From positions 1-64,000 of the forward strand of contig JAHWKY010000028.1 in NCBI GenBank assembly GCA_019347575.1: DNA of 64,000 nucleotides, read 5' to 3'. The position numbers were made by a program, and so were the translations under genes. The notes under the pieces are model-generated. The model had not been told where the DNA came from. It saw nothing but the letters and a program-made list of their open reading frames with translations, and made no database searches. Every line of letters begins with the position of its first letter. Within the stretch, counting starts at the first letter, position 1. Below, one piece after another: positions 23,866 through 32,045 of this stretch. This DNA comes from Actinomycetota bacterium. GTDB lineage: Bacteria > Actinomycetota > Nitriliruptoria > Nitriliruptorales > Nitriliruptoraceae.

Positions 23866-25224
23866 GTGAGCCAGGAGGATCACCCCGTCGTCCGGGCGCG
23901 CCAGACCGAGCGGCGCCTGCTGCTGCTGGCGCTGATCGTCGTGCTGGGTGCCTACACCGTGCTCGGGCTGTCGCGTGACCCGCGCATCCCGTCGGGGACC
24001 TTCGTGTTCGGCGGGGCGCTCGTGGCCCTCGCCGTCTTCGCCCATCTCGTCGTGCGCCGGTTCGCGCCGCTCGCGGACCCGGTGCTGCTGCCGCTCGGCC
24101 TGCTCCTCAACGGGCTCGGGCTGGTCCTGGTCCGCCGGGTCGACTTCGCCGAGGGCAGCGACCTCGCGGTGAGCCAGACGACCTGGACGGTGGTCGGGAT
24201 CGGGCTGTTCACGGCGGTGCTCGTGCTCGTGCGTCAGTACCGGAGGCTCGCGCGCTACTCCTACACGGCGGGTCTGCTCACCATCCTGCTGCTGCTCCTG
24301 CCGCTCGTGCCCCGCCTCGGCATGGAGGTCAACGGAGCGCAGCTGTGGGTGCGGGTCGGGCCGCTGACGTTCCAGCCCGGCGAGGTGGCCAAGCTCACGC
24401 TGGTCGTCTTCCTCGCCGGCTACCTCGACCGCAAGCGCGCGCTGCTGTCGGTCGCGACCCAGCGGGTCGGGCCGCTGCTGCTGCCTCCGATGCGCCACCT
24501 CGCCCCGGTGCTCGCCGGCGTCGGCATCGCGCTGGGGATCCTGGTCATGCAGCGTGACCTCGGCTCGGCGCTGCTGCTGCTGGGGGTGTTCGTGACAGTC
24601 CTGTACATCGCCACCGGTCGGCTCGCCTATCCGGCGATCGGGATGGCGACGTTCGGCGTGGGCGTCGTCGTGATGTACCAGCTGTTCGACCATGTGCAGC
24701 GACGGTTCTCGATCTGGCTCGACCCGTGGGCCGACCCGACCGACGCGGGGTTCCAGATCTTGCAGTCGCTGTTCGCGCTGGGAACCGGGGGGCTGACCGG
24801 GGCGGGACTGGGACTCGGCCGCCCCGACGACATCCCGTTCGCCGCGACCGACGTCATCTTCGCCGTGCTCGGGGAGGAGCTGGGTCTGCTCGGGGCCACG
24901 GCGGTGCTGGTCGCCTACCTGCTGCTCGTGGCGCGCGGATACCGCATCGCCCTCACCGCCCGCGACGAGGTCGGGACGCTGCTCGCCGCCGGGCTGACGA
25001 CCATCCTCGGTCTGCAGGTGTTCATCATCGTCGGCGGCGTCACCCGACTGATCCCGCTGACCGGCATCACCCTGCCGTTCGTCTCGTACGGCGGGTCGTC
25101 GCTCGTGTCGAACTACGTCCTGCTCGCCCTGCTGCTGAGGGTGAGCCACGAGGAGCGACGCGCAGCACACCACGGCACCGCCCCGCCATCACCGGACGTG
25201 GACGCCGCGGAGATGAGCTCGTGA
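23866..25224 (+). CDS. rodA: RodA/FtsW-family peptidoglycan glycosyltransferase
   Basis: A 452-residue SEDS polymerase with about 10-12 membrane segments. Recognisable motifs: NGAQLWVRVGPLTFQPGEVAKL, RDLGSALLL, the LSIW-like RRFSIWLDPWADPTDAGFQ loop with the catalytic Asp region, GAGLGLGRPDDIPFAATDVIFAVLGEELGL, and ITLPFVSYGGSSL. It polymerises lipid II into glycan strands with its partner PbpA. GTG at 23866 is chosen 13 bases after the pstP stop; its own TGA overlaps the pbpA GTG. Confidence 0.92.
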   Translation: MSQEDHPVVRARQTERRLLLLALIVVLGAYTVLGLSRDPRIPSGTFVFGGALVALAVFAHLVVRRFAPLADPVLLPLGLLLNGLGLVLVRRVDFAEGSDLAVSQTTWTVVGIGLFTAVLVLVRQYRRLARYSYTAGLLTILLLLLPLVPRLGMEVNGAQLWVRVGPLTFQPGEVAKLTLVVFLAGYLDRKRALLSVATQRVGPLLLPPMRHLAPVLAGVGIALGILVMQRDLGSALLLLGVFVTVLYIATGRLAYPAIGMATFGVGVVVMYQLFDHVQRRFSIWLDPWADPTDAGFQILQSLFALGTGGLTGAGLGLGRPDDIPFAATDVIFAVLGEELGLLGATAVLVAYLLLVARGYRIALTARDEVGTLLAAGLTTILGLQVFIIVGGVTRLIPLTGITLPFVSYGGSSLVSNYVLLALLLRVSHEERRAAHHGTAPPSPDVDAAEMSS

Positions 25225-26669
25225 GCCGACAGATCCGTCGTGTCGCCGGCCTGATGCTCGTGCTGTTCGCGGCCCTGTTCGTCAACCTCAACGTGATCCA
25301 GCTCCTGCGGGCCGACGACCTCGCCAACGATCCGCGCAACCCGCGCCTGATCATCAAGGAGTACGAGATCGAGCGCGGGCCGATCGTCGTGGGCGAGAAG
25401 GAGATCGTCCACAGCGTCCTCACGGACGACGACCTCGCGTACCTGCGCGTGTACGAGGAGCCGTTCCTCTACAGCCACCTCACCGGCTACTACTCGGTCG
25501 TGCTGCTGCGGTCGGGACTCGAGCAAGCGCTGAACGAGGAGCTCACCGGCACGCCCAGCGAGGTCCTGGCCCAGAACCTCGCCGACCTGCTGTCGGACCG
25601 CGCCGAGGTCGGCAACACGGTGCGGCTCACCATCGACCCCGAGGTGCAGGCGGAGGCGGCTCGCGCCCTGGGCGACCGCATCGGGGCGGTGGTGGCGCTC
25701 GACCCGCGGACCGGGGCGGTGCTCGCGAGCTACAGCAACCCCAGCTACGACCCCAACCTGCTGTCGAGCCACGACCGTCCGGCGATCAACGAGAACTGGC
25801 AGGCGCTGCAGGAGGTGCCGGGGCGGCCGCTGCTCGACCGCGTGACGCGCGAGTTCTTCCCGCCGGGCTCGGCGTTCAAGGTGGTCGTCGCGGCGGCGGC
25901 GCTGGAGCGCGGCATCCAACCCACCACCGCGTTCCCCGATGAGCAGCGCTTCGACGTGCCCCAGACCGAGTCCGACATCGGCAACTTCGGCGGTGGCCTC
26001 TGCGCCGGCGGTGGGACGATCTCGCTGGCCGACGCGCTGCGCGTGTCCTGCAACACGACCTTCGCGCGCCTCGGCGTCGAGCTCGGCTCCGACGTCCTGG
26101 TCGATGTCGCCGAGCGCTTCGGCTTCAACCGCCGCATCCCCTACGAGCTGGGGGTCATCGACTCGGTCATCCCCAAGGAGCTCGACCCGCCGTCGACGGC
26201 GCAGTCGGGCATCGGACAGCGCGACGTGCGCTGGACGCCGTTGCACGCGGCGATGATCGTGGCGAGCATCGCCAACGAGGGCACCATCATGCAGCCCCAC
26301 GTCGTCGCCGAGGTCCTCGACCCCACCGGGCGGGTGCTGCGCAAGGGCGACACCGGACCGTGGAGCACGCCCACCCACCCGTCGCAGGTCGTCGACCGCG
26401 ACGTGGCCCTGACCCTCGCGGACATGATGGTCGCCGTGGTCAACCAGGGGACGGGGACGCGCGCGCAGATCCCCGGCGTCCGCGTCGGCGGCAAGACCGG
26501 GACCGCGCAGGTCCCCGGCCAGGCCCCCACGGTGTGGTTCATCGGCTTCGCCGAGGACCAGGTCGCCGTGGCGGTGGTGCTGCCTGACGCGGGCGATGAC
26601 GCCACCGGCGGCGCCAACGCCGCGCCGATCGCCCGCGCGGTCATGGAAGCCGCCTTGGAGCTGCGCTGA
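25221..26669 (+). CDS. pbpA: PbpA-type class B penicillin-binding protein (transpeptidase)
   Basis: A 482-residue membrane-anchored transpeptidase that cross-links peptidoglycan made by RodA. One N-terminal transmembrane segment (residues 8-28), then a dimerisation region, then the transpeptidase domain with SxxK at S217-A-F-K220 (PPGSAFK), SxN as SCN, and KTG as GGKTGTAQ. All catalytic motifs are intact. GTG start overlaps the rodA stop. After its stop there is a 166-base gap before pknB that contains a short direct repeat and a possible promoter. Confidence 0.93.
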   Translation: MSRQIRRVAGLMLVLFAALFVNLNVIQLLRADDLANDPRNPRLIIKEYEIERGPIVVGEKEIVHSVLTDDDLAYLRVYEEPFLYSHLTGYYSVVLLRSGLEQALNEELTGTPSEVLAQNLADLLSDRAEVGNTVRLTIDPEVQAEAARALGDRIGAVVALDPRTGAVLASYSNPSYDPNLLSSHDRPAINENWQALQEVPGRPLLDRVTREFFPPGSAFKVVVAAAALERGIQPTTAFPDEQRFDVPQTESDIGNFGGGLCAGGGTISLADALRVSCNTTFARLGVELGSDVLVDVAERFGFNRRIPYELGVIDSVIPKELDPPSTAQSGIGQRDVRWTPLHAAMIVASIANEGTIMQPHVVAEVLDPTGRVLRKGDTGPWSTPTHPSQVVDRDVALTLADMMVAVVNQGTGTRAQIPGVRVGGKTGTAQVPGQAPTVWFIGFAEDQVAVAVVLPDAGDDATGGANAAPIARAVMEAALELR

Positions 26670-26670
26670 T

Positions 26671-26731
26671 GGTGCCGCTGATGGCGGGGTTGGTGTCGGC
26701 GGTGGGCCTGCTGGTGCCGCTGACGGCGGGG
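26671..26731. repeat. 19-bp direct repeat between pbpA and pknB
   Basis: GGTGCCGCTGATGGCGGGG (26671-26689) recurs with one mismatch at 26713-26731, period 42 bp. It occupies the pbpA-pknB gap; no role is evident. Confidence 0.6.
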
Positions 26732-26744
26732 CGCGGGTCGTTGG

Positions 26745-26750
26745 TACGCT
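26745..26750 (+). promoter_or_regulatory. Candidate -10 box for pknB
   Basis: TACGCT, 85 bases upstream of the pknB GTG, in the only sizeable gap of the operon. It may give pknB a promoter of its own. Confidence 0.35.
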
Positions 26751-26835
26751 TCGGGGCGCGCCGGGGGGCTGCCGTTCCGACCCCGCGTGCCCCCCGCTCG
26801 ACCGCATCGTCCTCTCCCGCGCACGGAGGCTGCAC

Positions 26836-28575
26836 GTGACCCGTATCGGTCAGGTCCTGGCCGGTCGCTACCGCCTCGAGGACCTCATCGGCCGCGGCGG
26901 CATGGCCGAGGTCCGCGAAGCTCAGGACGAGGTCCTCGACCGTGCGGTCGCCGTGAAGATGCTGCTCCCGCGGTTCGCTCAGGACGAGGGCTTCATCGAG
27001 CGCTTCCGCCGCGAAGCGCAGGCCTCGGCCAGCCTCAGCCACCCCAACATCGTCGCCGTCTACGACACCGGCGAGCAGGACGGCCTGCCGTTCATCGTGA
27101 TGGAGCTGGTCCGTGGCCGTTCGCTCGCCGAGGTGATCACCGCGGGTGGCCTCACCGAGCGCCGCGCTCTCGAGGTCACCGCCGAGGTCTGCCGGGCGCT
27201 GAGCTACGCCCACAGCAGGGGGTTGGTCCACCGCGACATCAAGCCCGGCAACATCCTCCTCGGCGAGGACGGCCAGGTGAAGGTCACCGACTTCGGCATC
27301 GCCCGCGCCGTCAACGCCGAGACCGTCACCCAGACCGCCGCGGTGCTCGGGACCGCCGCCTACCTGTCGCCGGAGCAGGCGCAGGGCCACCCCGTCGACG
27401 GCCGCAGCGACGTGTACTCGCTCGGTGTCGTGCTCTACGAGATGCTCGGCGGCCGCGCCCCGTTCGCCGGGGACACCGCGGTCAGTGTCGCGTACATGCA
27501 CGTGCAGGAGATGCCGACGGCGCTGCGTGACCTCGACCCGTCGATCTCGACCGCGGCCGAGGCGATCGTGTTCCGCGCCATGAGCAAGAACGCGGCCAAC
27601 CGCTACCAGACCCCCGAGGACATGGCGGCGGACATCGAGCTCGCGCTCGGTGGCCAGCAGGTCGCGGCCCCGGCTGTACTGCGAGCCGAGGAGACCGCGA
27701 TCCTCGACGCGGCCGTGACCCGCCCCGCGGCGCGCCCGCCCGAGGCGGACCAACGCCGTCGCCGACTCGGCTACGTGTTGCTGGCGATCATCTCCGTCCT
27801 CGCTGCCGCCGGCGCGGTGTACTTCCTCGCGACGCTGCTTGCCGAGGAGCCGGTCGAGATGGTCAGCGTCCCCGACGTGCAGAGCCGGACCTTCCCGGAG
27901 GCCGAGGAACTACTCGCCGCGCGCGGTCTGACCGCGCGCTGGGCCGGCGACGTGAACAGCGACACGGTCGAGCCGGGGCGTGTCGTCAGCCAGGACCCCG
28001 GGCCCGGTGAGAGCGTCGAGGCCGGCGCGATCGTCCGGCTGACCATGTCGACCGGTGTGGCGACCGTGACGGTCCCGCGGGTGGTCGGGATACGCGAGGA
28101 CGACGCGCAACACGCGCTCCGTGAGGCGGGTCTGGTGCCGGTCAAGGACGGCACGGAGTTCAGCGACGAGGTCCCCGAGGGCATCGTGCTGTCGTCCACC
28201 CCCGGCGAGGGCGAGTCGGTGCCGCAGGGTTCGCGTGTCGGCTACGTGGTGAGCGGCGGGCAGGAGCTCGTCCGGGTCCCGCCGGTGATCGGGGACACCG
28301 AGGCAGACGCGCAGTTCCAGCTCGAGGAGCGCGAGTTCCGTGTCCTCGTCGTGCGCGAGTTCAGCGACGAGGTCGAGGAGGGTCGGGTCATCAGCCAGGA
28401 GCCACAGCCCGGCGAGGAGCTGCCGAAGGGCTCCGAGGTCACGATCGTGGTCAGCCGCGGTTCGCAGGCGCCGCCGTCTCCAACCGAACAGCCGTCTCCT
28501 CCCCAGCCCACCGACGAGCCGAGCCCCGAGCCGACCGCAACCGAGCCCGCCCCGACCCCCACCATCATCAGCTGA
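26836..28575 (+). CDS. pknB: PknB-like Ser/Thr protein kinase with three PASTA domains
   Basis: A 579-residue membrane receptor kinase. The kinase domain (1-270) has GRGGMAEV (P-loop), the invariant Lys K41 in VAVKML, HRDIKPGN with catalytic D134, DFGIARA, and the activation loop TVTQTAAVLGTAAYLSPEQ. A transmembrane helix (about 313-335) is followed by three extracellular PASTA repeats, each starting near VPxV and ending GSxVxxxVS. A Pro/Thr/Glu-rich tail closes the protein. PASTA domains bind muropeptides or lipid II and tune kinase activity. GGAGG lies 6 bases before the GTG. No PknA is present in this locus, unlike the mycobacterial one. Confidence 0.95.
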   Translation: MTRIGQVLAGRYRLEDLIGRGGMAEVREAQDEVLDRAVAVKMLLPRFAQDEGFIERFRREAQASASLSHPNIVAVYDTGEQDGLPFIVMELVRGRSLAEVITAGGLTERRALEVTAEVCRALSYAHSRGLVHRDIKPGNILLGEDGQVKVTDFGIARAVNAETVTQTAAVLGTAAYLSPEQAQGHPVDGRSDVYSLGVVLYEMLGGRAPFAGDTAVSVAYMHVQEMPTALRDLDPSISTAAEAIVFRAMSKNAANRYQTPEDMAADIELALGGQQVAAPAVLRAEETAILDAAVTRPAARPPEADQRRRRLGYVLLAIISVLAAAGAVYFLATLLAEEPVEMVSVPDVQSRTFPEAEELLAARGLTARWAGDVNSDTVEPGRVVSQDPGPGESVEAGAIVRLTMSTGVATVTVPRVVGIREDDAQHALREAGLVPVKDGTEFSDEVPEGIVLSSTPGEGESVPQGSRVGYVVSGGQELVRVPPVIGDTEADAQFQLEEREFRVLVVREFSDEVEEGRVISQEPQPGEELPKGSEVTIVVSRGSQAPPSPTEQPSPPQPTDEPSPEPTATEPAPTPTIIS

Positions 28576-28603
28576 CCGCTGCGGTCCCCGGAGCGGGACG
28601 TGG

Positions 28604-29917
28604 TCAGTGGGAGCCGAGGCGGGGGACGAGCCGACGGGTGTCGGGCGCCCCGGCGCGCATCACCTCACCGGCGACGCGCGCTCCCTTGACCAGCGACTCC
28701 AGCAGGGCGGCCTCGTCGGTGGCCGCAGGAGGCGGGGCGGGTTCCTGCGGTGCCTCGTCCGCGACGACGGTCGCGACCGTGGCGGCGGCCGGGGCGGCGG
28801 GGAGGGTGAGTCGCGTGGCGACCCGCTCCCTCACCCCGGGCAGCTGGGCGTAGAGGAAGTCGCCCGGGCACGGGCTGTCGGTGGCGGTGTCGCGGTGTCC
28901 GGAGATGGTGGGCAGCGCCACCTCCTCGCCAGCCGGGAAGCGCGTGGTCGCCCCGCCGGTCGAGACGTGCGGCGTGACCGCGCGTGGGTCGATGCCGTGC
29001 CAATCTGCCAACCACGTGAGCAGGTCCTCCAGCGCCTCGAGGGCGGCGGCCGGGACCTCGTTCTCCTCGAAGTTGCCGATCACGGCGACGCCCACGGAGC
29101 CCTGGTTGAACCCGGACGCGTGCGCCCCGACCACGGGCCGCAGGATCCCCCCGATGCGGCCCTGGTAGATGACCCCGTACTGGTCGATGAGGAAGTTGTA
29201 ACCGATGTCGCTGAAGCCGCGGCTCTCGACGTGGCTGATGCACATCGCGCGCACGGCGTCGTCGGCTTCCTCGGGCAGGTAGTGGGGGAACACCGCGGTG
29301 TGGTGCACGTACAGACGGCGTGCGTCCGGGGCGTACTCGGGCGCCTTGGTCGGCACGCACTCGCCGGTGGGGTCCCAGGCCGAGCGCGGGATCATGCGTG
29401 GCCACAGGGTGCTGGCGTGCGCCGCGGCGGGATGGTCGGTCGAGGGGCGCCACCCGAGCCCGTCGCCGGTCTCGATGGCGGTGAGGTGCAGGGTCCCGCG
29501 CGCGTCGCTGCGGAGCTGGATCGCGTCGACGTGCCCGGTCCAGATCGGCTCCGAAACCCCGTCGACGGTGGTGGACGCCTCGGGCGAGCCGGGGTCCGGG
29601 GCGTGCTCCTCGTGGGCGTGCGCGTCGCGCCACGAGCTCCACGTGTCGCCGGTCCGCGTCCGCCACGCCACCTCGCGGTCCCCCTCGAGGCCCTCGACCG
29701 TGAACAGCACAGTGTCGGCGGCGTCGAGCTCGGGTGAGATGAACCCGCCGTCGGGCTCAGCGCTCCAGGAGTCGACGACGCGCACGGCGATGTCGGAGCT
29801 CGGCGGGGCGCCGCTCCCCGGCAGCGCTGGGAGGCCCAGCGTGAGGATGGTCATGGTGGTTACGGCCACCGCCCGTCGTACCCGCCCCCCGGCGGCGGCA
29901 GGTCGTCCGCTGCGCAT
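28604..29917 (-). CDS. Secreted peptidoglycan recognition/N-acetylmuramoyl-L-alanine amidase
   Basis: A 437-residue exported protein. Signal peptide at residues 1-37 (RRAVAVTTMTILTLGLPAL). An N-terminal beta-rich domain (about 38-160) is followed by an amidase_2/PGRP domain: MIPRSAWDPTGECVPTKAP, YVHHTAVFPHY (first zinc His), the GYNFLIDQYGVIYQGR core, AHASGFNQGSVGVAVIGNF, and ISGHRDTATDSPCPGDFLY (second His and the Cys ligand). It would cleave the stem peptide from MurNAc. A short Ala/Pro-rich C-terminal tail remains. It converges on pknB. A strong hairpin lies 37 bases upstream of its start. Confidence 0.88.
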   Translation of the reverse strand: MRSGRPAAAGGRVRRAVAVTTMTILTLGLPALPGSGAPPSSDIAVRVVDSWSAEPDGGFISPELDAADTVLFTVEGLEGDREVAWRTRTGDTWSSWRDAHAHEEHAPDPGSPEASTTVDGVSEPIWTGHVDAIQLRSDARGTLHLTAIETGDGLGWRPSTDHPAAAHASTLWPRMIPRSAWDPTGECVPTKAPEYAPDARRLYVHHTAVFPHYLPEEADDAVRAMCISHVESRGFSDIGYNFLIDQYGVIYQGRIGGILRPVVGAHASGFNQGSVGVAVIGNFEENEVPAAALEALEDLLTWLADWHGIDPRAVTPHVSTGGATTRFPAGEEVALPTISGHRDTATDSPCPGDFLYAQLPGVRERVATRLTLPAAPAAATVATVVADEAPQEPAPPPAATDEAALLESLVKGARVAGEVMRAGAPDTRRLVPRLGSH

Positions 29918-29953
29918 GCGGCACCCGCCTGCTGTCGTTGCGTGCGTGTCGTC

Positions 29954-29994
29954 GGCGTGCGGCGTGACGCGCTGAAGCGCGCCGTCCGCACGCC
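29954..29994 (-). promoter_or_regulatory. Strong hairpin in the amidase 5' leader
   Basis: GGCGTGCGG (29954-29962) and CCGCACGCC (29986-29994) form a perfect 9-bp outer stem, with an inner CGC-TGAA-GCG stem between. It ends 37 bases upstream of the amidase start on the minus strand. Position suggests post-transcriptional control or a terminator upstream of the gene. The rest of 29918-30218 holds no gene. Confidence 0.5.
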
Positions 29995-30206
29995 TTCGGC
30001 GGATCCCCCTGTGGTCCCCGCCCCGACGCAGCCTGCTGGGTCTGACCCCGCCGGTCCCGGCCTCGTGGGCCGGGGCGCGCGAGTGAACCACAGCCAGGCG
30101 CGGAGCGCAGGGGTCATTCCGAGCTATCTCGCGACCACTCGGACCGCCCAGGCCGCCTATGGCTACCCGTGGCCGTCGAGCGGCGCGCTCGGCGTCACGG
30201 CCTGGC

Positions 30207-30212
30207 TAGCGT
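30207..30212 (+). promoter_or_regulatory. -10 box of a probable leaderless gene
   Basis: TAGCGT followed by 6 bases and the GTG start of the next gene. This spacing would place the transcription start at or next to the start codon, and no Shine-Dalgarno is present. Confidence 0.5.
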
Positions 30213-30218
30213 GGGGCC

Positions 30219-30764
30219 GTGACCGAGCGCGATCCGTTCCAGCACCTACTCGACGAGGCCAGGGCCGAGGAGGCGGTCGACGCCCGCATTCGCGAGCGCC
30301 TGCTGCGTCAGGTGGCCGAGGGATCCGCGCGCCTCCAGGGCGTGCTCACCGATCTCGTGGAGCAGCACCCGGTCGTGACGGTGCGCTGCGCCAGTGGCAA
30401 CCAGCACCAGGGCCGACTGCTGGACGTGGCGTCGGACCACGTCGTCGTGCGCAACCGCGATGGACTCGACGTGCACATCGCCCTCGACGAGATCGTGCTC
30501 GTGCGCCCCGAACCCTCGCTGCGGTTCCCGGCCGCCACCGGTGACCGCACCGCCCCGACGGGCCGGACGCTGCACGAGGTCCTCACGTGGGTCGTCGGCG
30601 ATCGCCCCCGCATCGCTGTGGTCGCACGCGGGGGCGGGGCGCCGATCGCGGCGGATCTGCGGGCGGTGGGTGAGGACGTCGCCACGCTGGTGCTCGACGG
30701 CAGCGGCGACACCGCCTACCTCGCCACCGCCGCCATCGCCGAGCTCACCATCCTCGACACCTGA
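30219..30764 (+). CDS. Conserved-looking hypothetical protein with a small beta-barrel-like core
   Basis: A 181-residue soluble protein. I cannot name its family. Residues 1-45 are an acidic helical region; residues about 48-90 alternate strands and turns (TVRCASGNQHQGRLLDV, DHVVVRN, DEIVLVRP), reminiscent of an Sm-like or PRC-like barrel, and a related pattern returns at about 120-175 (RIAVVARGGGAPIAADLRAV). That repeat suggests two similar beta units. The GTG start is probably leaderless. It converges on the ferredoxin reductase gene, 24 bases away. Confidence 0.7.
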   Translation: MTERDPFQHLLDEARAEEAVDARIRERLLRQVAEGSARLQGVLTDLVEQHPVVTVRCASGNQHQGRLLDVASDHVVVRNRDGLDVHIALDEIVLVRPEPSLRFPAATGDRTAPTGRTLHEVLTWVVGDRPRIAVVARGGGAPIAADLRAVGEDVATLVLDGSGDTAYLATAAIAELTILDT

Positions 30765-30788
30765 CCCGGCGATCGCAGCGGGGCGGCG

Positions 30789-32021
30789 TCAGAGGAGGTC
30801 GCGGAGATCGGCGTCGGGGTCGGCGAGCACGCGGGGGTCGGGGCGCGCCCCGCTCGCGATGAGCCGCTGCGCGACGCGGACGTCGCGGCCGCGGTCGAAC
30901 GCGAACGCCGCCCGGAGCACGCCGTCACGGAGCCAGAACACGGTCAGGGCGAGCGAGTCCGTCTCCCCCCTCAGCGCCGCCTGCAGGTCGCCCCGAACGA
31001 TGCGTTGATCGTGCGGGGCGTGGTCGCCGACGTACTGCAGGGAGTGGTCGTACTGGTCCGACCAGAACCAGTGGGGGTCGTCGAACACCACGTCCTCCCC
31101 GAGCAGGTTGCGGGCGGCAACGGCGCCCTGCTTGATGGCGTTGTCGAAGTGCTCGACTCGGAGGTGGCGCTCGAACAGCGGGTGGTAGTGGCGGGCGACG
31201 TCTCCGGCTGCGTAGATCCGCTCCACCGACGTGCGCGCGTGATCGTCGACGACGACGCCGTCGTGGACCTCGAGCCCTGACGCCTCCGCCACCTCGACGT
31301 TGGGCACCAGTCCCACCCCGACGACGACCGCGTCGGCCTCGATGCGCGCCCCGTCGGCCAGCTCGACCAGCACGCCCCGCTGCGTCTCCGTCACCGACGC
31401 GACCCCGACGCCGAGGCGTAGGTCCACGCCCTCGCGGCGGTGCGCCTGGGAGATCAGCGCTCCGATCTGCTCGTCGAGCACCCGCGCCAGCGGTTGCGGC
31501 AGCGCCTCGATCAGGGTCACCGCGGTCCCACGGCGACGGGCGGACGCGGCGACCTCGCTGCCGATGAAGCCCGCGCCGACGACCGCCAGCCGGCGGCCCT
31601 CACCGAGCTGCGACGCGATCGCCGCGGCGTCGGTGAGGTCGCGGAGGTAGAGGAGCCGTTCGCCCTCCCAGCCGGGGATGCGGCGCGGACGGCCTCCGGT
31701 GGCGAGGAGCACCCCGGAGGTGGTCAGCGACGTGCCGTCCTCGAGTTCGACGGTGCGTCTCGAGGGCACCACCCGCGCCACGCGCACGCCCCGCCGCACC
31801 TCGACCTCGGAGCGCTCGTACCAGTCGGCGGGCAGGATCGCCGTCGCTTCGGCGTCCTTGGTTCCCAGCAGCAACTCCTTGGACAGCGGCGGGCGCTGGT
31901 AGGGCAGGTGCGTCTCCTCGCCGAGCACGACGATGCCGCCGTCGTAGCCCTCGGCCCGCAACGTGTGCGCGGCGGACGCGGCGGCCTGACCGGCGCCGAC
32001 GATCACGATCGGGTCGCTCAC
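30789..32021 (-). CDS. FAD-dependent ferredoxin/rubredoxin-type NAD(P)H reductase
   Basis: A 410-residue flavoprotein of the pyridine nucleotide-disulfide oxidoreductase class, closest in pattern to rhodocoxin or ferredoxin reductases that feed electrons to P450s and dioxygenases. FAD-binding IVIVGAGQAAASAAHTLR, the PYQRPPLSKELL motif, LLATGGRPR, the NAD-binding VVGAGFIGSEVAASAR, and the second FAD motif IYAAGDVARHYHP are intact, followed by the reductase C-terminal domain. There is no redox-active CxxC, so it is not a disulfide reductase. No partner ferredoxin or P450 is adjacent. Gap to the patatin gene start side is 24 bases. Confidence 0.88.
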   Translation of the reverse strand: MSDPIVIVGAGQAAASAAHTLRAEGYDGGIVVLGEETHLPYQRPPLSKELLLGTKDAEATAILPADWYERSEVEVRRGVRVARVVPSRRTVELEDGTSLTTSGVLLATGGRPRRIPGWEGERLLYLRDLTDAAAIASQLGEGRRLAVVGAGFIGSEVAASARRRGTAVTLIEALPQPLARVLDEQIGALISQAHRREGVDLRLGVGVASVTETQRGVLVELADGARIEADAVVVGVGLVPNVEVAEASGLEVHDGVVVDDHARTSVERIYAAGDVARHYHPLFERHLRVEHFDNAIKQGAVAARNLLGEDVVFDDPHWFWSDQYDHSLQYVGDHAPHDQRIVRGDLQAALRGETDSLALTVFWLRDGVLRAAFAFDRGRDVRVAQRLIASGARPDPRVLADPDADLRDLL

Positions 32022-32045
32022 CCTCCACCTCCGCGGGGCGGGGCG

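Noticed and set aside
29918-30218. A ydaO (c-di-AMP) riboswitch before the amidase gene
   Set aside because: The conserved ydaO sequence blocks could not be found on the minus strand; only simple GC-rich hairpins are present.
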